Shown here in pieces: positions 24,463 to 32,755 of a DNA stretch of 64,000 bases (position 1 is the stretch's first letter; each line of letters starts with the position of its first letter). The position numbers were made by a program, and so were the translations under genes. The stretch lies in contig NZ_JABAIM010000001.1 in assembly GCF_012641365.1 (NCBI RefSeq), positions 806,001 through 870,000 on the forward strand, written 5' to 3'. This stretch comes from Leeia aquatica. Lineage in GTDB: Bacteria > Pseudomonadota > Gammaproteobacteria > Burkholderiales > Leeiaceae. The notes under the pieces are model-generated. The model was not told the DNA's origin and did no database searches. It worked only from the letters and a program-made list of their open reading frames with translations.

Positions 24463-24942
24463 TCAGAAAATAACAAGCCGCCCTTTTGGGAAATTACCAT
24501 CCCAGCCACAAGGGAAATGGCCTTTAGCGTACCAATAGGCTTGACTTGCAAAAAATCCAGGAGGGTAAACATCGGAAAACTCTGCTTCCAAGCAAAGATG
24601 CAATACATCCCACTGAACAATATCCACAAAAATTGTAGGAAGGTTATTATCTTTAACAACCTTCGCTGTTTTTTTTATAACAAAAGGAATTGCCACCTTC
24701 TTCACTTCTTTAGCTATTGCATTCCAATACAAAAATCTATCTTTATTTCTCTCGGCGAGCCTTGAAGCGTATTGATTCGCAGCTTCTTGACATAGCCCCT
24801 CCCAACCCTCACTGGAACAACTCTCCACTGCACCATCCCATGTCTCAAGAATCAATGGGTAGTCAGAGTCTTTTTTTCCTACATTGCAAAACCATTCGAC
24901 TGCATCAAGTTCTTGCAATGTTATTATCGATCTACTTAACAT
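24463..24942 (-). CDS. small protein of unknown function, accessory patch gene B
   Basis: The 159-residue soluble protein is not recognised. Visible features are an N-terminal half rich in Trp and acidic residues (LDAVEWFC, ILETWDGAVE, EGWEGLCQEAANQYA), a basic KEVKKVAIPFVIKKTAKVVK stretch, and an aromatic C-terminus (FASQAYWYAKGHFPCGWDG). It is AT-rich, lies between MITE copy 2 and the duplicated hydrolase fragment, and is on the same strand as genes A and C. An immunity role is possible but unproven. Confidence 0.55.
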   Translation of the reverse strand: MLSRSIITLQELDAVEWFCNVGKKDSDYPLILETWDGAVESCSSEGWEGLCQEAANQYASRLAERNKDRFLYWNAIAKEVKKVAIPFVIKKTAKVVKDNNLPTIFVDIVQWDVLHLCLEAEFSDVYPPGFFASQAYWYAKGHFPCGWDGNFPKGRLVIF

Positions 24943-25040
24943 TATTCCTGACCCGCCTGGTAAATTCTACGAGAAGTTCTAGCCCACGTAGGCACCCGCA
25001 ACACCACCGGAGGGCACACTCATCCAGATGATGGATTCAG

Positions 25041-25179
25041 TAGCCCCCTGCCCGCCCCTCAGCACCGGGCGTATCCGTATGGTTCCAGGCCGCAAACAAA
25101 CCATCCAGCTGCTGCTCGGTTGCCGCAGGCAGTGCCGCACCATCCTGCGCGAAGGAAGCCAAGGGGAACGCCGCCAGCA
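25041..25179 (-). pseudogene. Duplicated 5' fragment of the serine hydrolase gene
   Basis: Bases 25061-25179 match 23201-23319 over 119 bp with five differences by eye. Homology with a 12-bp deletion continues left to about 25041. It encodes the signal-peptide end and first mature residues (LAAFPLASFAQDGAALPA...) of the hydrolase at 21647-23350. It stops abruptly 2 bp before MITE copy 3, so a second copy of the gene was probably broken there. Confidence 0.85.
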
Positions 25180-25181
25180 CA

Positions 25182-25336
25182 GTAGGGCGCAATAACCGCA
25201 GGGCATTGCGCCCCATTCACCATCACGCATCCCCATGTCAGCATATCACCATGCACGGGTCGCTACAGCATGGCTGAGCATGCATGCAAAGTGGCTCAGG
25301 GGGCGGCGCAATGCCCTGCGGTTATTGCGCCCTACG
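25182..25336. mobile_element. MITE-like element, copy 3
   Basis: About 155 bp, GTAGGGCGCAATAACCGCAG at the left end and its complement at the right. The interior is related to copies 1 and 2 (CACCATGCACGGGTCGCTAC, GTGGCTCAGGGGGC). The left end abuts the duplicated hydrolase fragment; the right end supplies the stop codon of gene C. Confidence 0.8.
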
Positions 25337-25691
25337 CGGGCTCAGGGGTCCAATTCCAACCGGTAACTTCAGTTATGTAATCTTCGAAATCGCAAGACGC
25401 CACAACAAAGTCACATTTCAAGCGCAGCCAAATCACTAATTCCACCAAGGCTCGATTGAAATTATCTTCGTTATCCATGTTAGAGACAGAATCAATCTCA
25501 ACGTAATAACGAGATCTATCCACTGGGTAAGTAGATGAAGTAATGCTCGCTCCTTCAACACGGCTATCATTTACAAACAGCGAGTACTCTGCCATGGAAA
25601 TGCAAATGCATTCTTTGAAACCCAGAGCAAAAACACCCTCCATCTCGTCAAGGTCGAAGTTCGCATCAATATAGAGTTTGCAGTAGCTCAT
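25332..25691 (-). CDS. small protein of unknown function, accessory patch gene C
   Basis: The 119-residue acidic protein (MSYCKLYIDANFDLDEMEGVF) is not recognised, and has no signal peptide. Its last codons and stop (PEPA, TAG) lie in the end of MITE copy 3, so the native C-terminus may have been lost. The start ATG comes 3 nt after the stop of a fragment that looks like the end of a polymorphic toxin (25695-25790). This toxin-then-small-gene order is typical of toxin-immunity pairs. That reading is inference; the protein matches no immunity family I can name. Confidence 0.55.
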   Translation of the reverse strand: MSYCKLYIDANFDLDEMEGVFALGFKECICISMAEYSLFVNDSRVEGASITSSTYPVDRSRYYVEIDSVSNMDNEDNFNRALVELVIWLRLKCDFVVASCDFEDYITEVTGWNWTPEPA

Positions 25692-25694
25692 TGT

Positions 25695-25790
25695 TTACAG
25701 TCCAAATGTATATGCCAGCGCCGATCGAAGTCCATTATCGAAAATACCTCCCGCACGAATGATAGAAATCTGAACCTTGTTTGTCGGGAA
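25695..25790 (-). pseudogene. Possible polymorphic-toxin C-terminal remnant
   Basis: About 31 codons ending in IIRAGGIFDNGLRSALAYTF resemble the GGxFxNGxxxAAxxYxF endings common in haemagglutinin/Rhs-type toxins and their relatives. The frame stays open to 25976 but that upstream part shows no recognisable domain. The stop is 3 nt before gene C. The match is short, so this is tentative. Confidence 0.35.
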
Positions 25791-25978
25791 ACTCAAGTCC
25801 TTAGGGAGCTCTGAAAAAGCCCTCAACAGTCGCAGCGAAAAACGCCCCAAACGCAGTACATTATGTGTCAGGTAACGGACGAAGGTTTGGCTTTCTGACA
25901 AACCGTTCCGGGTACGACGGATAGTAACCCTTCGACGCCAGCCGTGCGCTACATCCTCACATGCCAAGCCCCCCACAA

Positions 25979-26007
25979 CAAAAAACCGCCCATTCGGGCG
26001 GTTTTTT
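25979..26007. terminator. Rho-independent terminator after dipeptidase gene
   Basis: AAAAAACCGCCC, loop ATTC, GGGCGGTTTTTT: a 6-bp GC stem with A and T runs on either side. It serves the minus-strand sarcosine/dipeptidase operon and could also stop plus-strand transcription. Confidence 0.85.
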
Positions 26008-26036
26008 CACATGTAGACGCGCTCATCAGCAGCCGA

Positions 26037-27008
26037 TCAACTCCCCCACACGTCCTTGAACACGCGCAGCCAGTTGTCACCCAGCACTTTGCGGATGCGG
26101 CTCTCGGACCAGCCGGCTTTTTCCATGGCGGCGGTGAGGTTGGGGGTTTCGCCGATGGTGCGGATGCCCAGCGGGTTGAGCACGGTGCCGAAGTTAGTGA
26201 GGCGGCGGTGGCGGCCTTTGTCGTGGGTGATCCAGTCGAAGAAGCCTTTGTCGTAGCCTTGGGTGAAGTCGGTGCCGAAGCCCACGCAGTCTTCACCGGC
26301 GATGTTGATCACGTAGTCGATGGCTTCCACGTAGTCGTCCACCGTGGCTTCGATGCCGCGCTTGAGGAAGGGCGGGAACATGGTCACGCCGATGAAGCCG
26401 CCGTGGTCGGCGATGAATTTCAGTTCTTCGTCGCTCTTGTTGCGCGGGTGTTCCTTGAGGCCGGAGGGCAGGCAATGCGAGTAGCACACCGGCTTTTTCG
26501 ATTCGAGGATGGCTTCCATCGAGGTGTTACCGCCCACGTGGGAGAGGTCCACCATGATGCCGACGCGATTCATCTCGTTGATCACTTCGCGGCCAAAGCC
26601 GGAGAGGCCGCCATCGCGCTCGTAACAGCCGGTGCCAATCAGGTTTTGCGTGTTGTAGCAGAGCTGCACCACGCGCACGCCCATGTCCCAGAAGGCTTCA
26701 ATGTAGCCGAGGTTGTCTTCAAAGGCGTGGGCGTTCTGGAAGCCGAGGATGATGCCGGTTTTGTTGCTGTGCTTGGATTCGCGGATGTCGTCGGTACTGC
26801 GCACCAGGGTGAGCAGGTCGGCGTTGTCGCGGATCAGTTTTTTCATGTCGGCGATATTGGCCACGGTGTCCTGGAAGCCTTCCCAGACCGACACGGTACA
26901 GTTGGCCGCAGTGAGGCCGCCTTTGCGCATGTCTTCAAATACGGCGCGTTCCCACTTGGCGATGATGAGACCGTCGATGACGATCGAGCTTTCATGAATT
27001 CCGGACAT
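26037..27008 (-). CDS. Membrane-dipeptidase family (M19) hydrolase
   Basis: The 323-residue zinc peptidase homologue shows VIDGLIIAKWER near the N-terminus (an altered form of the usual HxD metal site), GFQNAHAFEDNL, MVDLSHVGG and YSHCLPSGLKEHPRN (metal His), and VGFGTDFTQGYD. Renal-dipeptidase-like enzymes cleave dipeptides. In Pseudomonas a homologue travels with the glycine betaine/sarcosine genes. Here it follows soxG by about 60 bp on the same strand, implying a role in the same operon, possibly on a small N-methyl amide or dipeptide. The first metal motif reads DGLI rather than DGHND and deserves checking. Confidence 0.8.
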   Translation of the reverse strand: MSGIHESSIVIDGLIIAKWERAVFEDMRKGGLTAANCTVSVWEGFQDTVANIADMKKLIRDNADLLTLVRSTDDIRESKHSNKTGIILGFQNAHAFEDNLGYIEAFWDMGVRVVQLCYNTQNLIGTGCYERDGGLSGFGREVINEMNRVGIMVDLSHVGGNTSMEAILESKKPVCYSHCLPSGLKEHPRNKSDEELKFIADHGGFIGVTMFPPFLKRGIEATVDDYVEAIDYVINIAGEDCVGFGTDFTQGYDKGFFDWITHDKGRHRRLTNFGTVLNPLGIRTIGETPNLTAAMEKAGWSESRIRKVLGDNWLRVFKDVWGS

Positions 27009-27067
27009 GCTGTTTCCCCTGTGCGGCAGCGGCGCCCGCCGCTGCGGATATCAACGTGATGATGTGC

Positions 27068-27703
27068 TCAACCGGCAAGGCCAAACCCGGCGGGCAGGCT
27101 GCAGATGCCCAAGCCGTAAGGTGTGGCGGCGCGTTCGATCAGTCGCCACACGTAGTCGGCAAAGCTGCGGCGGAATACCAGGTGCAAGCCGCCCTCTTCC
27201 AGCCGGTAGACGGTGACATTGGCCTTGGTCAGCATGGTGCTCACCGCGCGGCCTACTGTCACCTGCTCAAAGTCGTATACGCCGAGGTGGCGCAGCAGCG
27301 TCACTGCGTGGCGACCGGTGAGGTAGACCTGGGTATAGCCACCGGAATTGTCCACCACCTGAACGTGCTGGCCCTTGAGCGCGCTCTCCAGCGCCGGGAT
27401 CAGCGATTTGACGGTGCTGCGCTCGCCGCTGAGCAGCCATTCGTCCGGCGAGATCCACAGCAGGGTGCCGCTGGGGCCGTGGCTGTAGCTGCTGGGCTGG
27501 GTGGGCAGCGGCTGGCCGAGTACGTTGGCCACCGCATCGCGGAAGGCGGCATCGCTGCCCTGCCCGCGCAGGGTGAGGTAGCCGCGCAGCGGCAGCTCAT
27601 TGGTCCAGACCCCGTGGCGATCATCCTGCGCGACCGCCCGCGAGGGCAGGTCGAACGCGTGCAGCGGGGACTGCATATAAGGCTGGAAGCGGAGATCAGA
27701 CAC
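27068..27703 (-). CDS. soxG: Sarcosine oxidase gamma subunit
   Basis: The 211-residue protein begins GTG (VSDLRFQPYMQSPLHAFDL), 12 nt after AAGGAG, and overlaps the end of soxA by 8 bp. Its GcvT-like fold carries LWISPDEWLLSG, VVDNSGGYTQVYLTGRHAVTLL and a final FRRSFADYVWRLIERAATPYGLG. It is the small gamma subunit of heterotetrameric sarcosine oxidase. An ATG further upstream (27916) would overlap soxA by 220 bp and is rejected. Confidence 0.88.
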   Translation of the reverse strand: MSDLRFQPYMQSPLHAFDLPSRAVAQDDRHGVWTNELPLRGYLTLRGQGSDAAFRDAVANVLGQPLPTQPSSYSHGPSGTLLWISPDEWLLSGERSTVKSLIPALESALKGQHVQVVDNSGGYTQVYLTGRHAVTLLRHLGVYDFEQVTVGRAVSTMLTKANVTVYRLEEGGLHLVFRRSFADYVWRLIERAATPYGLGICSLPAGFGLAG

Positions 27704-30700
27704 TTTGACGTTCTCCTTGCGGATCAACAAACACGCTGGATGCAATCTTGGCGGCGTGAACCTTGCCCCCGGCCCAGACATGAACGGTATCGCCCTCGCG
27801 GTGCGCTCCGCCCTTGACCAGGGCCATGGCAATGGAGCGGCCCATGAAGGCGCTGTGGTAGCTGGAGGTGACATGGCCCAGCATCGGCACCGGCGGCATG
27901 CCCTCGCCCGGCGCACTGGCGGGCTGGTTCAGCACTTGCGCGCCTTCCACCAGCACCACGCTCGGGTCTTCGGTGAGCAGGCCCACCAGCTGCTTGCGGT
28001 CCTTGCGCGCGGTGTCGCTGCGGGTGAGCGAGCGGCGGCCAAGGAAGCTGAACGGCTTTTTCATGCCCACGGCCCAGCCCATGCCGAGGTCGATGGGGCT
28101 GACCGAGCCGTCGGTATCCTGCCCGACGATGATGAAGCCTTTTTCGGCCCGCAGCACGTGCATGGTTTCCGTACCGTAGGGGGTGATGTCGAATTCGGCA
28201 CCCGCCTTCATCACCTCTTCCCACAGGTAGTGGCCGTAGCTGGCGTCCACGTTGATTTCAAAGGCCAGCTCGCCGGAGAAGCTGATGCGAAACACCCGCG
28301 CCGGCAGCCCGGCCACGTTGCCTTCGCGGCCATCCATGAACTTGAAGGCGTCCTTGTCGAAGTCGATGTCGCCACACAGCTTTTGCAGTACCTTGCGGCT
28401 GTTGGGGCCGACTACGGCAACGGTGCTCCAGTGGTCGGTGACCGAGCTGAACCAGACTTTCAGCTCCGGCCATTCGGTCTGGTGCCAGCGTTCCAGCCAG
28501 TTCATCACCCGTGCCGCACCACCGGTGGTGGTGGTCATGTGGAAGTGATCATCGGCCAGGCAGGCGGTCACGCCGTCGTCCATCACCATGCCGTTTTCGT
28601 CCAGCATCAGGCCGTAGCGGCACTTGCCGGGGTCGAGCTTGCTCCAGGCATTGGAGTAGACGCGGTTGAGGAATTCGCGCGCATCCGGGCCGCGCACGTC
28701 GATCTTGCCCAGCGTCGAGGCGTCCATCACCCCCACACTGAGGCGGGTGGCCTTGTCCTCGCGGTTCACCGCCGCGTGGATGTCCTCGCCGCCCTTGGGG
28801 AAGTACCACGGCCGCATCCACTGCCCCACCACTTCAAACTCGGCACCGCGTGCCACGTGGGCGCTGTGGATCGGCGTATAGCGGCGTGGCTCCCAGGTAT
28901 CGCCCTGCACATGGCCCGCCAGCGCGCCGAAGGTCACCGGGGTGTAGGCCGGGCGGTAGGTGGTGGTGCCAACCTCAGCCACCGATTTGCCCAGCGCCTC
29001 AGCGGCGATGGCAAAACCGTTGACGTTGGAGAGCTTGCCCTGGTCGGTACCGAAGCCCAGCGCGGTGTAGCGCTTGATGTGCTCGATATTGCGGTAATTT
29101 TCCTTCACCGCGGTGTAGATCGACGCTGAATCGACGTCGTTCTGGAAGTCGATGAAGGCCTTGGCACTCTTGCCTTCCGGCTTGCCATCCGGCACGCGGA
29201 AGATACGGCGCGAGCGCACCAGCTCCGGGTCGTCCACCTGCGGCAGCTCGCTGCTCACGCTGCGGTCAAACGCAGCCAGCACGCCCGCCATCGCGGTCTG
29301 CGTCTGGGCCAGCGCGGCCCCCAGCTGGAATTGCCCGGTAATGGCGCCGACGCAGGCAATGCCGCTGCGCCCGGTTTCCGGCACCACAAAGGCCAGCCGC
29401 GATTCGTCCCACAGCGGGCGGCCGCCGTTATGGCAGAACAGGTGCACAGTCGGCGACAGGCCGCCGCTGGACAGCAGCGCGTCGCACGACAAGGTGGGGC
29501 CGCTGCCGTTCACCTGATTGCTGTGTGCATCCAGCCGCACCAGCCGTGCGCCAGTGACCTGACGGCCCCCCAGTGCCTTGGCAATGCCATAGCCCTTGTA
29601 CAGCTGCACCCCAGCGGCTTCCACCGCCTGCTGGCGATGGCGCACCGCACCCTGGGCACGGGTGTCGATCAGGTGGACACGCGCCCCGGCTTCGGCCAGG
29701 TCTCGCGCGGCATCGTAGCTGTAGTCGTTGTTGGTCATCAGCGCCACCTCGTGCCCCACGCGCACGGCGTAGCGGTTGAGGTAGCTGTGGCCTGCGGCGG
29801 CGGTCAGCGTGCCCGGCAGGTCGTTGTAGCCAAACACCAGCGGGCGCTCGATGGCACCACAGGCCAGCACCAGCTGGTGCGCGCGAATCTTGTGCAGACG
29901 CTGGCGCGGCTGAGTGGCGATGCGGGCGGCAATCGGCATATGGTCTTGTTGCTGTTCCAGCGCCTGCACCAGATTACCATCGTGTACAGCAAAGGCGGTA
30001 GTACGCGGCAGCAGCTGCACATTCGGCAGGCTGACCAGCTCGGCCTGTACCGACTGCAGCCAGGCAGCAGCGGCCTGACCGCCAATCTGCTGCGCCGGAT
30101 CGGACAGCAACCAGCCACCCAGTTCCGGCTGTTCATCCACCAGCATGGTCTTCAGTCCGGCGCGCCCCGCCAGCAGGGCGGACCACAGCCCGGCGGCACC
30201 ACCGCCGACCACCAGCACGTCCACGTGGTGGTGCAGGTGGTCGTAAAACTCCGGGTCGGCCTCGCGCGGGGCCTCGGCATAGCCCGCTGCATTGCGGATG
30301 ATGCGCTCGAACATCGGCCACAGGCTGGGGAAGCCCATGAAGGTCTTATAGTAGAAGCCTGGCGGCATGAAGCGGCCCAGCTTGCCCATCATGCCCTTGA
30401 GGTCAAAGCCCAGCGTCGGCCAGCCGGTGGCGCTGCCTGCAATCAGGCCCTGATACAGCTCGATCTGCGTGGCCTTGGCATCCGGCACGGTATACGCCCC
30501 GGTTTCCAGCTGGAACAGCGCATTCGGCTCTTCGGCACCCACGCCATAGATGCCACGCGGACGGCCCAGCTTGAAGCTGCGGCCAATCATGCGCACGCCA
30601 TTGGCCAGCAGGGCGGAGGCCAGCGTATCGCCGGCGTAGCCGTGCATCTGCTGACCGTCAAAACGGAATTCGAGCGGCTGCGACCGGTCAATGCGGGCGC

Positions 30701-30740
30701 TGCTGCGTTCGACGCGATGGGTATTACGAACCGTACTCAC
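27696..30740 (-). CDS. soxA: Sarcosine oxidase alpha subunit
   Basis: The 1014-residue alpha subunit has three parts. An N-terminal 2Fe-2S-ferredoxin-like segment reads FRFDGQQMHGYAGDTLASALLANG. A dinucleotide-binding flavoprotein core has VDVLVVGGGAAGLWSALLAG at about 170-190. The C-terminal half (from about 600) is a GcvT/folate-binding aminomethyltransferase domain with DVRGPDAREFLNRV. The enzyme oxidises sarcosine to glycine, passing the one-carbon unit to tetrahydrofolate and making hydrogen peroxide. It overlaps soxD by 4 bp at the start and soxG at the end. The length is normal for the family. Confidence 0.93.
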   Translation of the reverse strand: MSTVRNTHRVERSSARIDRSQPLEFRFDGQQMHGYAGDTLASALLANGVRMIGRSFKLGRPRGIYGVGAEEPNALFQLETGAYTVPDAKATQIELYQGLIAGSATGWPTLGFDLKGMMGKLGRFMPPGFYYKTFMGFPSLWPMFERIIRNAAGYAEAPREADPEFYDHLHHHVDVLVVGGGAAGLWSALLAGRAGLKTMLVDEQPELGGWLLSDPAQQIGGQAAAAWLQSVQAELVSLPNVQLLPRTTAFAVHDGNLVQALEQQQDHMPIAARIATQPRQRLHKIRAHQLVLACGAIERPLVFGYNDLPGTLTAAAGHSYLNRYAVRVGHEVALMTNNDYSYDAARDLAEAGARVHLIDTRAQGAVRHRQQAVEAAGVQLYKGYGIAKALGGRQVTGARLVRLDAHSNQVNGSGPTLSCDALLSSGGLSPTVHLFCHNGGRPLWDESRLAFVVPETGRSGIACVGAITGQFQLGAALAQTQTAMAGVLAAFDRSVSSELPQVDDPELVRSRRIFRVPDGKPEGKSAKAFIDFQNDVDSASIYTAVKENYRNIEHIKRYTALGFGTDQGKLSNVNGFAIAAEALGKSVAEVGTTTYRPAYTPVTFGALAGHVQGDTWEPRRYTPIHSAHVARGAEFEVVGQWMRPWYFPKGGEDIHAAVNREDKATRLSVGVMDASTLGKIDVRGPDAREFLNRVYSNAWSKLDPGKCRYGLMLDENGMVMDDGVTACLADDHFHMTTTTGGAARVMNWLERWHQTEWPELKVWFSSVTDHWSTVAVVGPNSRKVLQKLCGDIDFDKDAFKFMDGREGNVAGLPARVFRISFSGELAFEINVDASYGHYLWEEVMKAGAEFDITPYGTETMHVLRAEKGFIIVGQDTDGSVSPIDLGMGWAVGMKKPFSFLGRRSLTRSDTARKDRKQLVGLLTEDPSVVLVEGAQVLNQPASAPGEGMPPVPMLGHVTSSYHSAFMGRSIAMALVKGGAHREGDTVHVWAGGKVHAAKIASSVFVDPQGERQSV

Positions 30741-31033
30741 GCCTCATTCTCCTGCAGGTAAAGCGGCTTGGCTTCCGCGAGGGTCCAGCAACCGGCGATT
30801 TCATGGGTGATGGTGCTGCGCTTGACGGCAAACACCTTGCGGCAGCCGCCGGTGTGCTGCCACTGCTCCCAGTGCCAGCCTTTCGGGTTCTTGCGCATGA
30901 ACACGTAATCGCCCCAGGTGGCATCGTCCACCGCTTCCGGTTCGGCCGGGCGCACGATGTAGGCTTCGCCGGCGTAGCTGAACTCTTCTTCCTCGCGCAC
31001 TTCTTCGCAGAACGGACAACGAAATTGCAGCAT
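30737..31033 (-). CDS. soxD: Sarcosine oxidase delta subunit
   Basis: The 98-residue zinc-binding delta subunit starts MLQFRCPFCEEVREEEEFSY, with the Cys-x2-Cys pair. Later it has WHWEQWQHTGGCRKVFAVKR, giving the remaining His and Cys ligands. It lies between soxB (11 bp upstream) and soxA (4-bp overlap), the canonical soxBDA order. Confidence 0.93.
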   Translation of the reverse strand: MLQFRCPFCEEVREEEEFSYAGEAYIVRPAEPEAVDDATWGDYVFMRKNPKGWHWEQWQHTGGCRKVFAVKRSTITHEIAGCWTLAEAKPLYLQENEA

Positions 31034-31044
31034 GGGTCTGCTCC

Positions 31045-32304
31045 TCAGTGGGCCACGGCAGCGGCGCCGTGCTCGTCAATCAGGTGGCCGCTGTGGAAGC
31101 GGTCCAGCGCGAAGGCGGCGTTCAGCGGGTGCGGTGCGTCGTAGGCGATGGTATGGGCAAACACATGGCCGGAACCCGGCGTGGCCTTGAAGCCACCGGT
31201 ACCCCAGCCACAGTTGAAATACAGGCCCTTGACCGGCGTTTTCGAGATGATCGGGCAGGCGTCGGGCGACACATCCACAATCCCGCCCCACTGCCGGTTC
31301 AGCCGCACGCGGGAGAACATCGGGAACAGCTCGATGATGGCGGCGGCGGTATGCTCGATCACATGCGGGCTGCCGCGCTGGGCATAGCTCAGGTAACTGT
31401 CGATCCCGGCACCGATCACCAGCTCGCCCTTGTCGGACTGGCTGACGTAACCGTGCACCGCTCCAGACATCACCACCGTGTCCAGACAGGGCTTCATGGA
31501 TTCGGACACAAACGCCTGCAGCGGGTGGCTCTCCAGCGGCAGGCGGATACCGGCCAGCTTGGCCAGCACCGAGCTGTGACCGGCGGCCACGCAGCCCACC
31601 CGCTCGGTACGGATATAGCCTTGCGAGGTCTGCAGACCTTTGATGCGGCCATTGTCGATGTCCATGCCGGTGACTTCGCACTGCTGGATGATGTCCACGC
31701 CAAGATCACTGGCGGCACGGGCAAAGCCCCAGGCCACCGCATCGTGCCGCGCCACCCCGCCACGCGGCTGGAAGCTGGCCCCCAGCACCGGGTAACGGGC
31801 GCGCTTGCTGCAATCCAGCAGCGGGATGCGGGCCTGCACTTCGTCGGCGGTGAGCACCATGGCGTCCACCCCGTTCAGCACGTTGGCGTTCACCCGGCGC
31901 TCGATGTCGCGCATGTCCTGCAGGGTGTGACCGAGGTTGAACACCCCGCGCTGGCTAAACATGGTGTTGTAGTTCAGGTCCTGCGACAGCCCTTCCCACA
32001 GCTTGAGCGCGTGCTCATACAGCTGGGCGGCTTCGTCCCACAGGTAGTTGGAGCGCACGATGGTGGTGTTGCGCGCGGTATTGCCGCCGCCCAGATAGCC
32101 CCGCTCCAGCACGGCGATATTCTTCACACCGTGGTTCTTGGCCAGGTAATAGGCGGTGGCCAGCCCGTGGCCGCCACCACCGACGATCACCACATCGTAA
32201 GAAGACTTCAGCTGCGGGCTACGCCACGCCGGGTCCCACTGCTGATTGTGCTTGAGCCCGTGCTTGAACAGGCTCCACAGCGAATAACGGTTGGATGGCA
32301 TCAT
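31045..32304 (-). CDS. soxB: Sarcosine oxidase beta subunit
   Basis: The 419-residue flavoprotein of the DadA/GlyOX fold opens with [23 protein letters not shown] and the FAD-binding [19 protein letters not shown]. Then come [16 protein letters not shown] and the C-terminal [15 protein letters not shown]. The beta subunit holds covalent FMN and the sarcosine-oxidising site. It is the first gene of the minus-strand soxBDAG-dipeptidase operon. The ATG at 32304 is followed by a second ATG; AGGATAG serves as ribosome site. Regulation is unreadable here, though homologous operons elsewhere are driven by betaine/sarcosine-sensing AraC activators. Confidence 0.92.
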   Translation of the reverse strand: MMPSNRYSLWSLFKHGLKHNQQWDPAWRSPQLKSSYDVVIVGGGGHGLATAYYLAKNHGVKNIAVLERGYLGGGNTARNTTIVRSNYLWDEAAQLYEHALKLWEGLSQDLNYNTMFSQRGVFNLGHTLQDMRDIERRVNANVLNGVDAMVLTADEVQARIPLLDCSKRARYPVLGASFQPRGGVARHDAVAWGFARAASDLGVDIIQQCEVTGMDIDNGRIKGLQTSQGYIRTERVGCVAAGHSSVLAKLAGIRLPLESHPLQAFVSESMKPCLDTVVMSGAVHGYVSQSDKGELVIGAGIDSYLSYAQRGSPHVIEHTAAAIIELFPMFSRVRLNRQWGGIVDVSPDACPIISKTPVKGLYFNCGWGTGGFKATPGSGHVFAHTIAYDAPHPLNAAFALDRFHSGHLIDEHGAAAVAH

Positions 32305-32755
32305 CTATCCTGTCTGGTGCGCTGCGCGAACATGGAAAAGCCCTGAAAACGAGGCTTCCCGGATGGCGTTCATTGTTCAAATTCGCCACTCTGTGCGATT
32401 GACCGGATCGGACGATGATTTGTTGATTTACGACAAGCCCCCTACCCGGCCTTTATGCCAGCCCGGCTTGACGCCCCCGGCCAGCCCGCACACAGTAGCA
32501 CAGACTCCTCACCCGCAACGGCGACCAGCACCTCCTCCTGCGCCGCCGGACCACCCCCGGTCAGCCGGTGGGGAGTCGCCAGTGGCGGGCTACAGCGGGT
32601 AGACTCGCGGTATAATCTGCCGCAACGTCACCTTGTGTTCATACCGGACAACCCGGCCCCGCACTGTACAGTAGCGGCGCTGTGCATGCACAATGGGTAC
32701 AACCCTTAGCGTACCTCACCACCTGACAACCGAACCTTACCGGTTCCAGCCAACC
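32305..32755. promoter_or_regulatory. Promoter region between soxB and divergent gene
   Basis: 451 bp without a supported gene. TATAAT at 32611-32616 facing the plus strand is the best promoter-like feature, but no good -35 lies at proper spacing. It should contain the sox operon promoter. No riboswitch recognised. Confidence 0.4.

Noticed and set aside
24393..24659. 88-codon minus-strand ORF with a hydrophobic start
   Set aside because: Overlaps gene B in another frame on the same strand and has no separate translation signal.
24979..24990. AGCCCACGTAGG resembling the outer end of the MITE
   Set aside because: Only 12 bp match and the rest of the repeat is absent; chance or a coding coincidence is as likely as a decayed fourth copy.
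27705..30761. Long plus-strand ORFs (474 and 476 codons) opposite soxA
   Set aside because: Antisense frames kept open by high GC; soxA motifs on the minus strand are unmistakable.
32305..32692. Glycine riboswitch upstream of the sox operon
   Set aside because: No tandem aptamer-like conserved core was seen on either strand.
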